Assembly (NCBI GenBank): GCA_020050835.1
Contig: JAGVKB010000110.1
Span: 1 to 40,760, forward strand
DNA: 40,760 bases
DNA from: Candidatus Obscuribacterales bacterium
Lineage (GTDB): Bacteria > Cyanobacteriota > Vampirovibrionia > Obscuribacterales > Obscuribacteraceae
Direction: 5' to 3'
The translations under genes and the position numbers were made by a program. Shown here in pieces: positions 24,792-34,864 of the stretch. The first letter of the stretch is position 1, and every line of letters starts with the position of its first letter. The notes under the pieces are model-generated. The model saw nothing but the letters and a program-made list of their open reading frames with translations, ran no database searches and had not been told where the DNA came from.

Positions 24792-26750
24792 ATGACTCAG
24801 ATAGAAGCAGCGTACGGTTCTTGGAAATCTCCTATCAGCTCGGAGCTGATTGTTTCTCAGTCAATCAACTTTCACCATCTGACTGTCGATGGCACAGACG
24901 TCTATTGGATAGAGTGGCGCCCAGCGGAGGGCGGTCGCTACTGCATTGTAAAACGTAGCGCTGCCGGAAAGATTCAAGACATCACGCCGCCCGGATTCAA
25001 CGTCCGCACACTTGTGCACGAATACGGCGGGGCCGCATATACAGTTGCAGACGGAACAGTTTACTTTTCCAATTACGACGATCAGAATCTGTATGTTCAA
25101 GAGCCGGGGAAAAGTCCAAAGCAGCTGACTACGGAAAAGGGCATGCGCTACACCGACGGTATAGTTGATCGAGAGCGAAGGAGATTCATTTGCGTCCGGG
25201 AAGAGCATGGCAGCGAAGGGAAAGAAGCGGTAAATACAATCGTCAGCGTACCGCTGGAAGACAAGGGCGATACCCAAGTCCTCTTAACTGGCAACGACTT
25301 CTATTCCAATCCGCGTCTATCTCCCGATGGTAAATCGCTTGCTTGGCTCACTTGGAACCATCCGAACATGCCTTGGGACGAAAATGAGCTGTGGGTGGCC
25401 ACAGTTGCCGAAGACGGCACGCTTGCTGCTTGCCAGAAAGTCGCAGGCGGCTCGGATGAGTCAATCTTTCAGCCGGAATGGTCGCCTGCTGGGGAGCTCT
25501 ATTTCATATCGGACAGCAGCGGCTGGTGGAATCTCTATCGCCGGAAGGTAGGCGAAATTGAGCCAGTATGCCAATTAGCTGCGGAGTTCGGCCGACCACA
25601 ATGGGTGTTCGGCTACTCAACTTACTGCTTTGAGTCACCGAATCGAATCGTCTGCACGTACAGCAGTGATGGCAGTTGGAACATCGCCACGATTGCGCTC
25701 GACAGCAAGGACTTTCAAACTATCGAGACCGGTTATTCAGATGTTATGTGGCTACGCTCGATACCAGGACAGGCTTACTTCCGGGGCGGCAATCCGGCCG
25801 AGCCGGCATCCATAATTAAGCTCGATCTTGAAACCTCCTGTTGCGAAGCGATTCGACGGTCGACTTCGCTGGCGGTCGAAGGCGGGTACATCTCTATCCC
25901 AGAGCCGATCGCCTTTCAGACTGGCAACAAACTAATTGCACACGCCTTCTTCTATCGCCCCCAGAATAAGGATTTCTCAGCACCAGCCAACGAAAAACCA
26001 CCATTGATTGTGAAGGTGCACGGCGGACCGACCGGTGCCACCAGCACCACTTTCAATCTCGAGCTCCAATACTGGACCAGCCGTGGTTTTGCAGTCCTCG
26101 ATGTCAACTACGGCGGAAGCACCGGCTACGGGCGGCCATATCGCGAGCGCATCAACGGTCAGTCCGGTCGCATAGAGATTGACGACTGCGTTAATGGTGC
26201 AAATCATCTAGTCGCTGTGGGGGAGGTCGATGGAGCAAGATTGCTGATTAGCGGAGGCAGCGCCGGCGGTTACATCGTTTTGTGTGCTTTAACCTTTACT
26301 GACGTCTTTGCCTGTGGAGCCAGCCACTACGGCATCGCTGATCCCGAAGCGCTAGCTAGAGATACTCACAAGTTCGAGTCTCGTTATTTGGACCGGCTGA
26401 TTGGACCGTACCCGGAGCGCCGCGATATCTACCTGGAACGCTCACCGCTCAACCATGCCGACCGGATTTCTGCTCCAATTATTTTCTTCCAGGGACTCGA
26501 GGACAAGGTTGTACCGCCCAACCAGGCAGAGATGCTTGTCGATGCACTGCGCAAGAAGAAAATCACGGTCGCCTACGTACCATTTCCAGGCGAGCAGCAT
26601 GGCTTTCGCAAAGCAGAGACTGTCAAGCGAGCGCTCGATGGCGAACTTTACTTCTACTCGCAAGTATTGCATTTCGAACTGGCCGATCAGATTGCACCGG
26701 TTGAAATTGAGAATCTCAAGCTTCAGCAGGGGGCTACCAGTTCGAGCTAG
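24792..26750 (+). CDS. S9 family prolyl oligopeptidase / acylaminoacyl-peptidase
   Basis: 652 residues from the ATG at 24792. A TTG at 24753 would add 13 residues but overlaps a -10 element. The N-terminus (Y-G-S-W-K-S-P-I) is typical of this S9C-like subfamily. A beta-propeller (about 20-370, with repeated S-P-D-G and P-E-W-S-P-x-G-E-L-Y-F strands) precedes the hydrolase domain. The catalytic residues are S490 (G-G-S490-A-G-G-Y), D571 (G-L-E-D571-K-V-V-P) and H603 (E-Q-H603-G-F). No signal peptide, so it is cytoplasmic and probably degrades short peptides. Confidence 0.95.
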   Translation: MTQIEAAYGSWKSPISSELIVSQSINFHHLTVDGTDVYWIEWRPAEGGRYCIVKRSAAGKIQDITPPGFNVRTLVHEYGGAAYTVADGTVYFSNYDDQNLYVQEPGKSPKQLTTEKGMRYTDGIVDRERRRFICVREEHGSEGKEAVNTIVSVPLEDKGDTQVLLTGNDFYSNPRLSPDGKSLAWLTWNHPNMPWDENELWVATVAEDGTLAACQKVAGGSDESIFQPEWSPAGELYFISDSSGWWNLYRRKVGEIEPVCQLAAEFGRPQWVFGYSTYCFESPNRIVCTYSSDGSWNIATIALDSKDFQTIETGYSDVMWLRSIPGQAYFRGGNPAEPASIIKLDLETSCCEAIRRSTSLAVEGGYISIPEPIAFQTGNKLIAHAFFYRPQNKDFSAPANEKPPLIVKVHGGPTGATSTTFNLELQYWTSRGFAVLDVNYGGSTGYGRPYRERINGQSGRIEIDDCVNGANHLVAVGEVDGARLLISGGSAGGYIVLCALTFTDVFACGASHYGIADPEALARDTHKFESRYLDRLIGPYPERRDIYLERSPLNHADRISAPIIFFQGLEDKVVPPNQAEMLVDALRKKKITVAYVPFPGEQHGFRKAETVKRALDGELYFYSQVLHFELADQIAPVEIENLKLQQGATSSS

Positions 26751-26836
26751 GAACATTTGTAGGGTCGACCCATAGACGGCGGCTCGGAAAGAACGACAGC
26801 AGCCACAGCCATTCATGATGCACAGTTCAGCGGAGC

Positions 26837-28498
26837 GTGGTATTTTCAGTAGCCGTGGAACCCAAAAATCGACTTATCCTGGCAGCATGCCTTTTAACTA
26901 TTGCTTTTGCAATGGCGCTCGGGTCGTTTTGGTACTGGGCAGCTTACCCGCTCGCATCAAATGATACCGCCTGGCTGGCAAGAACAGGGCAATACATACT
27001 TGCTTCCGGCAGGCTGCCAGCTCAGGATCTCTTCAGCTGGACTTGTACTACAAGACCATGGGTACTGTATCAATGGTTATTCGAGATCGCACTCGGACTG
27101 ATATTCAATGCCGGCGGGCCACGTGGACTCTGGATTTCAGGACTGCTAGCGACACTTTCAGTCGCAGTAATTTACTTCTACCTGCTGCCCAGACAGTGGC
27201 TGAGACTGCGCATTCCACTACCGGTCATCTTGCCATTCCTGGCCCTGGCGCTCTCTCCGTCCTGGTTCTTCATTCGCCCGCAGCTCGTCTCAAATCTCTT
27301 CACTCCGATTTTCATCAATGCTTGCGAACGATTCCGGCGCAACGGCAAGGTTTCGTCAATTGCAATCCTGCCACTGCTGATGATCTTCTGGGCGAACTGT
27401 CATCCGCTCTGGTTGGTCGGATTGTTGATCACCGGCGTGTATGTGCTTCACTACTACACCGATCATCTTGGCATGTTCGGGTCCCTGAAGATTAAGACCG
27501 CTGCGGCAATTGAGCAGTCAATGGAGCAGGCTAACAAAGAAATCAGCGCTTCCCAATGCAACGGTCGCAATAAGAGCCTAGCACCATTCCTGGTGCTTGC
27601 TCTCTGCATGCTAGTAGTGCTGGTCAATCCGTATGGAGCAGATCTACTAAAGTACGAGTGGTACTTCAGCAGCGTAAACAACTTCAAGACGGTCAACGAA
27701 CTCAAGCCGCTATTCGTGGATCCACCAGCACCATTCTATCCGTTTATCGTGTTCCTGGTCATTTCAACCGTAATCTTGATTTGGAAAGCAAAAGCAGTGC
27801 CGCTGCCAGGCTTAATCTTGTCCGGATTCGGTTTGTTAGCAGTGCTTTCGGCAAACAAATTCTCTTCTACTTCGGCGTTATTGATCTGGCCCTATCTCGG
27901 CTTTGCTTTGTCTGCTTTAGGACGCAAAGACGCCCGGATTACAATTGTCGAGCCGATGCGACGGATTGCGGCGGCTTCTCGGTCGATCAGTCGGTACTTG
28001 AACAGAAAAGGCGGTGTTCGACTGTTCTTGCTTGGACTAATCTGTTCATTTGTTTGTTACCAGACCCGCATTCCCACCGCCGATTTCGCCATCATCGTTT
28101 TTACATACAATGATATCGAGACGATGAAATTCCTCTTCACTCACAACTTTAGAGGTAGAAGGGTCTTTAACGACGAGCCGACCGGCAGCTTAATGATTTA
28201 CTTTAATATCCTGCCGGTATTTTGTGATGGCAGAGTTGACTTCTACGGCAAGGAGTTTTGCGAGAAATGGCTTTCATGTATTAATGGAGAGCCTGGCTGG
28301 CAGGACTATTTCACCGGCTTGTCCGTCAACGAGATAGTGATAAGAGACACCACCGGACTCTACCAGGAGCTGTCCAAGTCGTCAGACTGGCTGCGAGCTT
28401 ACGATAATGGCATGCGGTCAATCTGGCTGCCCAAAAATGACTTCGGCAAACAGCTCCTCAATCGCTGGCAGTCAAAGGATTCCGCCGCAACGCAGTAG
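26837..28498 (+). CDS. Polytopic membrane protein, GT-C glycosyltransferase-like
   Basis: 553 residues with about ten membrane segments through residue 420 and a soluble C-terminal tail. Early loop S-N-D-T-A-W-L-A-R-T-G has an acidic residue (near 43) where GT-C enzymes place a catalytic Asp. The tail has F-N-D-E-P-T-G-S-L, F-C-D-G-R-V-D-F-Y-G and a W-D-Y-F region found in many uncharacterised bacterial GT-C-like proteins. Sugar donor and acceptor are unknown. A GTG at 26837 is used (CGGAG just upstream); GTG at 26855 is possible. It is not a paralogue of the 4920 protein at the level of visible motifs. Confidence 0.8.
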   Translation: MVFSVAVEPKNRLILAACLLTIAFAMALGSFWYWAAYPLASNDTAWLARTGQYILASGRLPAQDLFSWTCTTRPWVLYQWLFEIALGLIFNAGGPRGLWISGLLATLSVAVIYFYLLPRQWLRLRIPLPVILPFLALALSPSWFFIRPQLVSNLFTPIFINACERFRRNGKVSSIAILPLLMIFWANCHPLWLVGLLITGVYVLHYYTDHLGMFGSLKIKTAAAIEQSMEQANKEISASQCNGRNKSLAPFLVLALCMLVVLVNPYGADLLKYEWYFSSVNNFKTVNELKPLFVDPPAPFYPFIVFLVISTVILIWKAKAVPLPGLILSGFGLLAVLSANKFSSTSALLIWPYLGFALSALGRKDARITIVEPMRRIAAASRSISRYLNRKGGVRLFLLGLICSFVCYQTRIPTADFAIIVFTYNDIETMKFLFTHNFRGRRVFNDEPTGSLMIYFNILPVFCDGRVDFYGKEFCEKWLSCINGEPGWQDYFTGLSVNEIVIRDTTGLYQELSKSSDWLRAYDNGMRSIWLPKNDFGKQLLNRWQSKDSAATQ

Positions 28499-28658
28499 TT
28501 GTCGGCAATGCTCAGCCGGGGACAGTACTTGAATCGACAGTCGGTACATGGCTATGCAGGTCAAGGAAGCAGCAAAATCGATGTGGTAACATCAAACCAT
28601 CATTTCAAGAGAAAAATCTGGCAATTGGCAATTCCTGAAACTGAAGAGCACCAGAACA

Positions 28659-29180
28659 ATGGTCCAAGAGACTAAAAGTAATCCGAAGCAACTTACGATT
28701 CGTTTCGCCAACGAAGGGGATCTGCCGGCAATTACCACGATTTACAATCACTTTGTCCGGACGACAACGGCGTCATTCGATACCGTGGAGCAATCGCAAT
28801 CCGATCGCAAAAAATGGCTGGAAGAACATCACAAAGCCAACCTGCCGGTCCTGATTGCTGAAGAGAACGGCGTGGTTGTCGGCTGGCAGAGCCTATCTTA
28901 CTATCATAATCGTTGCGCTTACAAGAATTCCGTTGAATCTTCCACGTATGTTGCGCCATCCCACCTGCAGCGAGGGATCGGCAAACAATTGCTGAATGCC
29001 GCTATCGCGGAAGGCTCGAAACGCGGCTACCACTGTATTGTCGGGCTGATTTGCAGTGAAAACGTTCAAAGCCTTGCGCTCGTGAAGAGATGCGGTTTTG
29101 AAGAGGTAGGCACCTTAAGAGAAGTCGGACAAAAGTTCGATCGTTGGCTGGACGTAACGATCGTCCAGAAAATGTTGTAG
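28659..29180 (+). CDS. GNAT acetyltransferase, phosphinothricin-acetyltransferase-like
   Basis: 173 residues. It matches the Pat/MnaT type: I-R-F-A-N-E-G-D-L-P-A-I-T-x-I-Y-N-H-F-V, then T-A-S-F-D-T, then the acetyl-CoA loop Q-R-G-I-G-K, then N-V-Q-S-L-A-L-V-K-R-C-G-F and G-x-K-F-D-R-W-L-D. Members acetylate phosphinothricin, methionine sulfone and similar amino acids. Typical length is about 165-185. The ATG is well placed, but the ribosome site is weak. The next gene begins just 17 bases after the stop. Confidence 0.93.
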   Translation: MVQETKSNPKQLTIRFANEGDLPAITTIYNHFVRTTTASFDTVEQSQSDRKKWLEEHHKANLPVLIAEENGVVVGWQSLSYYHNRCAYKNSVESSTYVAPSHLQRGIGKQLLNAAIAEGSKRGYHCIVGLICSENVQSLALVKRCGFEEVGTLREVGQKFDRWLDVTIVQKML

Positions 29181-29197
29181 AGCGAGGTCTGCTTTCA

Positions 29198-30064
29198 ATG
29201 CTCAGTTTTGAGTTTATTTTAGGCGACGCAATTACTCTGGGACTTCTCTACTTGGGATTCTCGCCGCGCGTTGCGGTCCCTCTTTACCGCCCGGTACTAT
29301 TTCATCCAACCAAGTTTCCGGAAGGAAATTACGATGTAGCATCACTTGAATCCGTTACTCGAACGGAGGCCAATTTCACCTCCGCCGACGGTACCAGGCT
29401 GCACGGTTGGCTCTTCAGGAACCCGTCGGCCAAAAGAACTATCCTCTTTCATCACGGCAATGCAGCTAATCTGACAACCAGGTTGGCAATGATTGAATTG
29501 CAACTGAGAGCCGGCTTATCGGTTTTCATTTACGACTACCGCGGTTTCGGGCGCAGCGAAGGATTACCTGATTTGCGCGGAATCTGCGACGACGGCTGCG
29601 CTGCCTTCGATTATCTAGTAAAAAATGAAAACATTTCGCCGAATCAAATTATCAACTATGGAGAATCGCTCGGCACCGGCGTCGCCTGCCAGGTCTCGAA
29701 GACACGACCGGGAGCCGGCTTAATCTTACAATCCGGATTCTCTTCATTACGCAAGATCGGTGCCGAAGTAGTTCCCTTGCTTCGCATTTATCCCAAGGAG
29801 CTCTTCCCCCAACCGGTGCTGGACAACCTTGAAGTAGTGAGGCAAAAACATCCGCCGCTTTTGATCCTACATGGCACACAGGACACAGTTGTGCCATATC
29901 CCCACGGTCAAGAGATGTTCAGCCAGGCCAGCGAACCAAAAACATTCGTCGAGTTTGCAAATTCAAACCACAACGATCTTGCACTTGAGGAACCTGAGAG
30001 ATACCTTCAGTCCATCCATCAATTTTTAGAGAGCATCTCCACAACAGAGCAATGTGCTATTTAG
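29198..30064 (+). CDS. Membrane-anchored alpha/beta hydrolase (ABHD13/17-like)
   Basis: 288 residues from the ATG at 29198, with GAGG ten bases upstream. A TTG at 29144 would overlap the acetyltransferase and is disfavoured. A hydrophobic N-terminus (about 3-25) is followed by the hydrolase fold: H-H-G-N-A-A-N oxyanion region, D-Y-R-G-F-G-R-S, nucleophile S157 in G-E-S157-L-G-T-G, D229 in G-T-Q-D229-T-V-V-P, and H258 in S-N-H258-N-D. This is the ABHD13/17 and YfhR/Bem46 group. Substrate is unknown, possibly lipids or acyl-thioesters. Probably co-transcribed with the upstream GNAT gene. Confidence 0.92.
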   Translation: MLSFEFILGDAITLGLLYLGFSPRVAVPLYRPVLFHPTKFPEGNYDVASLESVTRTEANFTSADGTRLHGWLFRNPSAKRTILFHHGNAANLTTRLAMIELQLRAGLSVFIYDYRGFGRSEGLPDLRGICDDGCAAFDYLVKNENISPNQIINYGESLGTGVACQVSKTRPGAGLILQSGFSSLRKIGAEVVPLLRIYPKELFPQPVLDNLEVVRQKHPPLLILHGTQDTVVPYPHGQEMFSQASEPKTFVEFANSNHNDLALEEPERYLQSIHQFLESISTTEQCAI

Positions 30065-30130
30065 GCATCCAGCTCTTAAAGGAGTTAAACCACTCCGGCT
30101 GCTACTTTGCGATACACAAGAGTCGAACAC

Positions 30131-32155
30131 TCAGTCATCTGCAGAGATTGAAATCCGATTTGATACGGAAAGATTGGTCGACTCGGCCCGAGCTTCGATG
30201 CGATTGGCAGCTCTTACAGATTTCACTTTGCAAACCTGATTAGCTCCGGAGGAACAATAGTAGATATCGGCTTCCAACTGAACCTCTCCAGTCGACCCGT
30301 CCGGCCCCGCCGTAAACGGAATCGTCAACGGAAGATGAGGCGGTTTCACCGTACCTGACAATTCTTTCGAATCAATCTCGACAGCCTTTCCAACCAGGCG
30401 CGTAATCCGGTACTTAAACGGCGCCTCGTTGTTCAAATGGAAGTCACTGGGAAAGCTGACATCCAGAGTCAACTTGCCGTGAGCGCCGGACTTGACTATG
30501 CCATCCTGGGAGACAGTAAGCGCCGGCGAAGAATTTGACCGAGAGCTGCTTGTGCTATCTGGTCTGGCTGTATACACATTTTGATCTAACGAAATGGGCA
30601 GATTGACCGGAAGCGTGCGCACCAATTTCGTCTTGAGATTAGCAAGGCGAATCGCATGATTATTGGTATCCGCGATGTAGAGATTGTCTTTAATCGCTGT
30701 CAGCCCGCCCGGCTCGGAGAAGCGCGCCTGGAGCCCGTCGGCGGAGCCGGGTTTACCGTCACCCAGGAAAGTTTCTACCTTTCTGGAAATCGGATCGACA
30801 ACTTTGACTTTGTGATTGTAGCTGTCCGCCAAGTAGAGCTTGCCATTGCGCCAGAAGACCCCGAGTGGATGCTGCAACCGCGCGTCAACGCCTACTCCAT
30901 CCTGATCACCGAATTCGAAAAGCCCTTTCCCTATGATTGTGCTTACTTGACCGGAACTATTGATTGAAGCCGCTCTTACAGCACTAACTTCGCTGTCTGC
31001 GAAAAACAGCCTGGTACCATCGGTGGTGATCCCACTCGGCTGGGCAAGCGCGGCTGAGTGCAGAGGTCCATCAATGATATCTTCGCGACCGCTGCCGGCA
31101 AAAGGCGCGATCGTAGCGCTCGCTGGATTCCACAGCCAGATCTGGTGATTGCCAGCCATGGCGATAAAAAGTTTGTCGCCGATGAAGACAAGGTCCCACG
31201 GTGAGCTTAGAGCAGTCGCAAGCGCCGGTCCACCACCGGCGCGAAAAGCTGCTTGCTTACCGGTTCCTGCAATTGTTGTAACCTGCTTCCGGTCGAACTG
31301 AATTCGTCTGATCAGATGATTCTCCGTGTCGGCCACATAAAGCGCGCCATCATGGAAAGCAAGACCCTGCGGGTGATTAAAGCAAGCATTACGGAAGCTA
31401 CCATCGGTGGAATCAGCCTTCCCCGAGCCGATGATTGCAGTAACATCCCCCTTTTGATTGCAGACCAGAATTCGATTGTGACCGGAATCACTAATAAATA
31501 GCCGTCCGGTGCTCTCGTCGGCTGTTATCTTGCCGGGGAACTCAAGCGGTCGCCTTTCCTTTGAGCTTCCGTCCGACCCAAATACAATCGGCTTTCTGTT
31601 TAACTTTCCGGAGCGATCGAACTTAGCGATCAGACCGGCGATGGCCGAATCCAACTCAGCGAGGTTGCCCTCGCCCGAGACCTGCTCGACAATCTTTCCG
31701 TCCGGGTCAATTAATACCAGGCTCGGCCAGGCATTGATTGCAAAAGCATGCCAGATGGCAAACTTTGCATCATTAACGACCGGATGTTTAATACCGTAGC
31801 GCAGCACAGCATTTCTGATATTGTCGCTCTCACGCTCGTTATCAAACTTGGCAGAATGAACGCCAATCACTACAAGCTCGTCGGGGTACTTCGCCTCGAG
31901 CTTCTTTAAATCCGGAATCACGTGCATGCAATTGATGCAGCAGAAAGTCCAGAAGTCGAGCAGGACTATCTTCCCCCGTAGATCTTTCAAGTGGATAGGT
32001 TCGTCAGTGTTGAGCCAGCCGACGCCACCATCTAGTTCTGGCGCGTTCACTAAAGCAGCCGGCATACCGGAGTCCTCACGATCTAATGCCGAGCAACCCA
32101 ACAGAGACCACAAACAAAGCAGCACTAGCATGCAAGCTGGTAGGAGCGAATTCAA
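30131..32155 (-). CDS. NHLRC2-like lipoprotein: thioredoxin-fold plus NHL beta-propeller
   Basis: 674 residues. Residues 1-21 end in L-L-G-C21, a lipobox, so it is probably a lipoprotein on the envelope's outer side of the inner membrane. A thioredoxin-like domain (about 45-185) carries W-T-F-C72-C73-I-N-C76-M-H, which is the same C-C-I-N-C motif as animal NHLRC2. NHL/YWTD-like blades follow (about 200-530, with repeated A-D-T-x-N-H and A-D-S-x-N-H), then a beta-rich C-terminal domain. It starts nine bases after the aconitase stop, so the pair is likely one transcript. A redox-sensing or scaffold role is plausible but unproved. A TTG start is used; an ATG at 32131 is also possible. Confidence 0.9.
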   Translation of the reverse strand: MNSLLPACMLVLLCLWSLLGCSALDREDSGMPAALVNAPELDGGVGWLNTDEPIHLKDLRGKIVLLDFWTFCCINCMHVIPDLKKLEAKYPDELVVIGVHSAKFDNERESDNIRNAVLRYGIKHPVVNDAKFAIWHAFAINAWPSLVLIDPDGKIVEQVSGEGNLAELDSAIAGLIAKFDRSGKLNRKPIVFGSDGSSKERRPLEFPGKITADESTGRLFISDSGHNRILVCNQKGDVTAIIGSGKADSTDGSFRNACFNHPQGLAFHDGALYVADTENHLIRRIQFDRKQVTTIAGTGKQAAFRAGGGPALATALSSPWDLVFIGDKLFIAMAGNHQIWLWNPASATIAPFAGSGREDIIDGPLHSAALAQPSGITTDGTRLFFADSEVSAVRAASINSSGQVSTIIGKGLFEFGDQDGVGVDARLQHPLGVFWRNGKLYLADSYNHKVKVVDPISRKVETFLGDGKPGSADGLQARFSEPGGLTAIKDNLYIADTNNHAIRLANLKTKLVRTLPVNLPISLDQNVYTARPDSTSSSRSNSSPALTVSQDGIVKSGAHGKLTLDVSFPSDFHLNNEAPFKYRITRLVGKAVEIDSKELSGTVKPPHLPLTIPFTAGPDGSTGEVQLEADIYYCSSGANQVCKVKSVRAANRIEARAESTNLSVSNRISISADD

Positions 32156-32164
32156 CCTGATTAT

Positions 32165-34432
32165 CTAACCCTCTCTCCGCTTTCGAATCAGGTTAAGGGC
32201 TGAGCCGGCTTTGAACCAGTCGATCTGCTCTTCAGTCATTGTATGCTTGGCCGAGATCTTTTCGGTTTTACCGTCTTGATGGTGGAGAACCACCTCAATT
32301 GGCGCTCCCGGAGCCAATTTGGCGAGGTCTAGAATGCTTACGCGATCCTTTTCTTGAATCTTGTCGTAATCGGCCGGACTCGAAAATGTCAACGCAAGAA
32401 TTCCTTGTTTCTTCAAGTTGGTCTCGGCAATTCTCGCGAAGCTACGAGCAAGCACCGCCTTGCAGCCCAGGAAGCGCGGCGACATTGCGGCATGCTCGCG
32501 ACTGGAGCCTTCGCCGTAATTTTGATCGCCAATGGCAACCCAGCTCAGTCTTTGCTCTTTGTAATGGCGAGCTACCGCCGGAAACGGCTTGGTCTCTCCA
32601 CTTAGCAGATCGAGCCCGGTCCCTGATGCATTCGAGAAGGCATTAACCGCACCGATAAACATGTTGTCGCTTATTTTGTCGAGATGCCCGCGATAGCGCA
32701 GCCACGCTCCAGCAGGCGAGATATGATCAGTCGTGCACTTGCCTGCTGCCTTCAGCAAAACCGGCAACTCCTGTAGATCCTTGCCATCCCAGGGCGCGAA
32801 AGGCGCCAACAGCTGTAGACGCTCACTGTCTTCCGGAACTATCACCTGCACCTTTTCACCATCGGCAGCAGGTTCGATCAAGCCAGAATCTTCGCTAACA
32901 AATCCTTTCGATGGTAGCTCCTCCGCGGTCGGAGGCTCCAGGGTAACAAGCTTGCCGTCCGGACCCACAAGCTTGTCTTTGAGTGGATTAAACGTCAACT
33001 TTCCAGCCAGCGCCATCGCCGTCACAAGCTCCGGGCTGCCAATAAAGGCCAGAGTCTCCGCATTGCCATCATTTCTTCGGCTAAAGTTTCGGTTGAATGA
33101 GGTGATAATCGAATTTGTCTCTCCAGGTGTAATATCTTCACGCTTCCACTGCCCGATGCACGGTCCGCAAGCATTGGCCAGGACCACTCCGCCCATTTTC
33201 TCCAGCAACTGAAGCTGACCGTCCCGCTTGATAGTCAGGTTAATCTGCTCCGAACCAGGCGTAATCATGAAGGCGCACTGAGCCTTCAGTCCTTGCTTAA
33301 CTCCCTGCTCGGCGACGTGAGCGGCACGATCCATATCTTCATAGGATGAATTAGTGCAGCTTCCGATTAGAGCGACCTTGAGCTCTTCGGGATAACCTTT
33401 CTCCTTGATCTCTTTTGCAAACTCGGAGATCGGTCTTGCCAAATCGGGCGTGTGCGGGCCGACTACGTAAGGTTCCAGCTTGTCCAGATCGATTTCAACG
33501 ATCTGGTCGTAGTATTGCTTAGGATTGTCACTCACTTCGGGGTCGGCCACCAGATGCTCGCGATACTCGTTTGCCAGCTCCGCAACCTGCGCTCGATTGG
33601 TCGCCCTTAAGTACTTCGCCATCCGATCGTCAAACGGAAACACCGATGTGGTGGCACCGAGCTCAGCACCCATGTTGGTGATCGTCGCTTTGCCGGTGCA
33701 GCTGATCGAGCTGGTTCCCGGTCCGAAGTATTCAATAATCGCCCCTGTTCCGCCGGCAACCGTCAAGATGCCAGCTAGTTTGAGGATGACATCCTTTGGT
33801 GCTGTCCAGCCGTTCAGCTTCCCTGTCAGCTTGACTCCGATCAGCTTCGGCCAGCGTACTCCCCAGGCCTCTCCGGCCATCACATCTACCGCATCAGCGC
33901 CGCCCACACCAATGGCGATCATTCCCAGCCCACCGGCATTGGGCGTGTGCGAATCGGTTCCAATCATCATTCCACCCGGGAAGGCGTAATTCTCCAAAAC
34001 CACCTGATGAATGATCCCTGCGCCCGGTTGCCAGAATCCAATCCCATGTTTCGCACTGGCAGAGCGTAAGAAATTGTAGACTTCGTTATTGTCTTGCAAC
34101 GCAGCCTTCAAATCCTTATCCGCACCGATTCTTGCCTGAATCAAGTGATCGCAATGGACAGTCGAGGGAACCGCAACCGTTTTGAGCTGAGCCTGCATAA
34201 ACTGCAGAAGAGCCATCTGAGCGGTTGCATCCTGCATGGCCACTCTATCCGGACGAAGCAGCGCATAGCTCTCACCCCGTACCATCGGCTCAGCATTCCA
34301 TCTGTCCAGGTGAGCGACCAGAATCTTTTCAGCCAGAGTTAAGGGACGTCCGAAGCGCTTTCTTGCCTCTTCGAGCTTAGCCGGCATGGACTTGTACAGA
34401 GCCTTGATGTGTTCAGGATTTAAGTGTGTCAT
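32165..34432 (-). CDS. acn: Aconitate hydratase, mitochondrial type
   Basis: 755 residues. The [4Fe-4S] ligands are C359 in S-C359-T-N-S-S and C422/C425 in A-C422-G-P-C425-I-G. It also has [18 protein letters not shown] and the C-terminal swivel domain (R[10 protein letters not shown], near residue 640). Length and motif set match the ACO2-type family (about 750-780) rather than the longer AcnA/IRP type or AcnB. It converts citrate to isocitrate in the TCA cycle. The divergent gap to the TPR gene holds two dyads. An NHLRC2-like gene follows nine bases downstream. Confidence 0.97.
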   Translation of the reverse strand: MTHLNPEHIKALYKSMPAKLEEARKRFGRPLTLAEKILVAHLDRWNAEPMVRGESYALLRPDRVAMQDATAQMALLQFMQAQLKTVAVPSTVHCDHLIQARIGADKDLKAALQDNNEVYNFLRSASAKHGIGFWQPGAGIIHQVVLENYAFPGGMMIGTDSHTPNAGGLGMIAIGVGGADAVDVMAGEAWGVRWPKLIGVKLTGKLNGWTAPKDVILKLAGILTVAGGTGAIIEYFGPGTSSISCTGKATITNMGAELGATTSVFPFDDRMAKYLRATNRAQVAELANEYREHLVADPEVSDNPKQYYDQIVEIDLDKLEPYVVGPHTPDLARPISEFAKEIKEKGYPEELKVALIGSCTNSSYEDMDRAAHVAEQGVKQGLKAQCAFMITPGSEQINLTIKRDGQLQLLEKMGGVVLANACGPCIGQWKREDITPGETNSIITSFNRNFSRRNDGNAETLAFIGSPELVTAMALAGKLTFNPLKDKLVGPDGKLVTLEPPTAEELPSKGFVSEDSGLIEPAADGEKVQVIVPEDSERLQLLAPFAPWDGKDLQELPVLLKAAGKCTTDHISPAGAWLRYRGHLDKISDNMFIGAVNAFSNASGTGLDLLSGETKPFPAVARHYKEQRLSWVAIGDQNYGEGSSREHAAMSPRFLGCKAVLARSFARIAETNLKKQGILALTFSSPADYDKIQEKDRVSILDLAKLAPGAPIEVVLHHQDGKTEKISAKHTMTEEQIDWFKAGSALNLIRKRREG

Positions 34433-34535
34433 TGTCGAATCTCTTCTCGTCTTGAGCGGGTACCGATCGAGCCGTTGTCAGCAAGGAGCTAGCCCTACGC
34501 CAATCATTCATTCCATCCACTCAAATATTACCCGA

Positions 34536-34546
34536 CCGGAATCCGG
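34536..34546. promoter_or_regulatory. Perfect 11-bp dyad CCGGAATCCGG
   Basis: CCGGA and TCCGG arms surround one base, 104 bases upstream of the acn start, close to the expected promoter. A candidate operator; statistical support is low because the motif is short. Confidence 0.3.
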
Positions 34547-34677
34547 CAAGGCACTGCCTGCGAATCAATACTCACTTTCTCTTCATGATCAGGCGCACCT
34601 CTTAACAACCATCTCTGCCATCGGCTCGAGCAAATGCTTACAGAACTTGCTTTCTAGCATTTCGTAATTATTTCGCT

Positions 34678-34697
34678 TGATACCACATACGGTATCA
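34678..34697. promoter_or_regulatory. Inverted repeat TGATACC-N6-GGTATCA
   Basis: Seven-bp perfect arms with a six-base spacer, mid-way in the divergent gap. Size and spacing fit a dimeric regulator site. Which gene it controls is not shown. Confidence 0.4.
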
Positions 34698-34851
34698 GCC
34701 TCAAGTGCTGGTACTCCTGAAAAATCGGCGCAAGATTCCGATCGGACTATCTAGCTGAAATGAGCTTTGTAAACGAAGATTGATAGAGTTCATTAAAGGC
34801 GGTTCATAGCAAACCTTTCTTGTTACACTGACTATCTACCGGACGTGCTAC

Positions 34852-34858
34852 AGGAGGG
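34852..34858 (+). promoter_or_regulatory. Strong ribosome binding site fixing a GTG start
   Basis: AGGAGGG, six bases before the GTG at 34865, is the best Shine-Dalgarno in the window. It supports a GTG start for the TPR lipoprotein. Confidence 0.8.
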
Positions 34859-34864
34859 AAGCCA

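Larger units (their letters stand above)
34433..34864. other. Divergent intergenic region between aconitase and TPR lipoprotein
   Basis: No convincing gene. It contains two dyads (34536-34546 and 34678-34697) and a strong ribosome site for the TPR gene. TAATAT-like sequence at about 34525 on the minus strand is a possible acn -10. A 23-codon minus-strand frame (34589-34660) lacks a ribosome site. Confidence 0.7.

Noticed and set aside
28580-28593. GATGT-GGTA-ACATC hairpin upstream of the GNAT gene
   Set aside because: Only 5 bp, no U-run; expected by chance.
34589-34660. 23-codon minus-strand frame with ATG
   Set aside because: No ribosome site and no recognisable family; too short to support.
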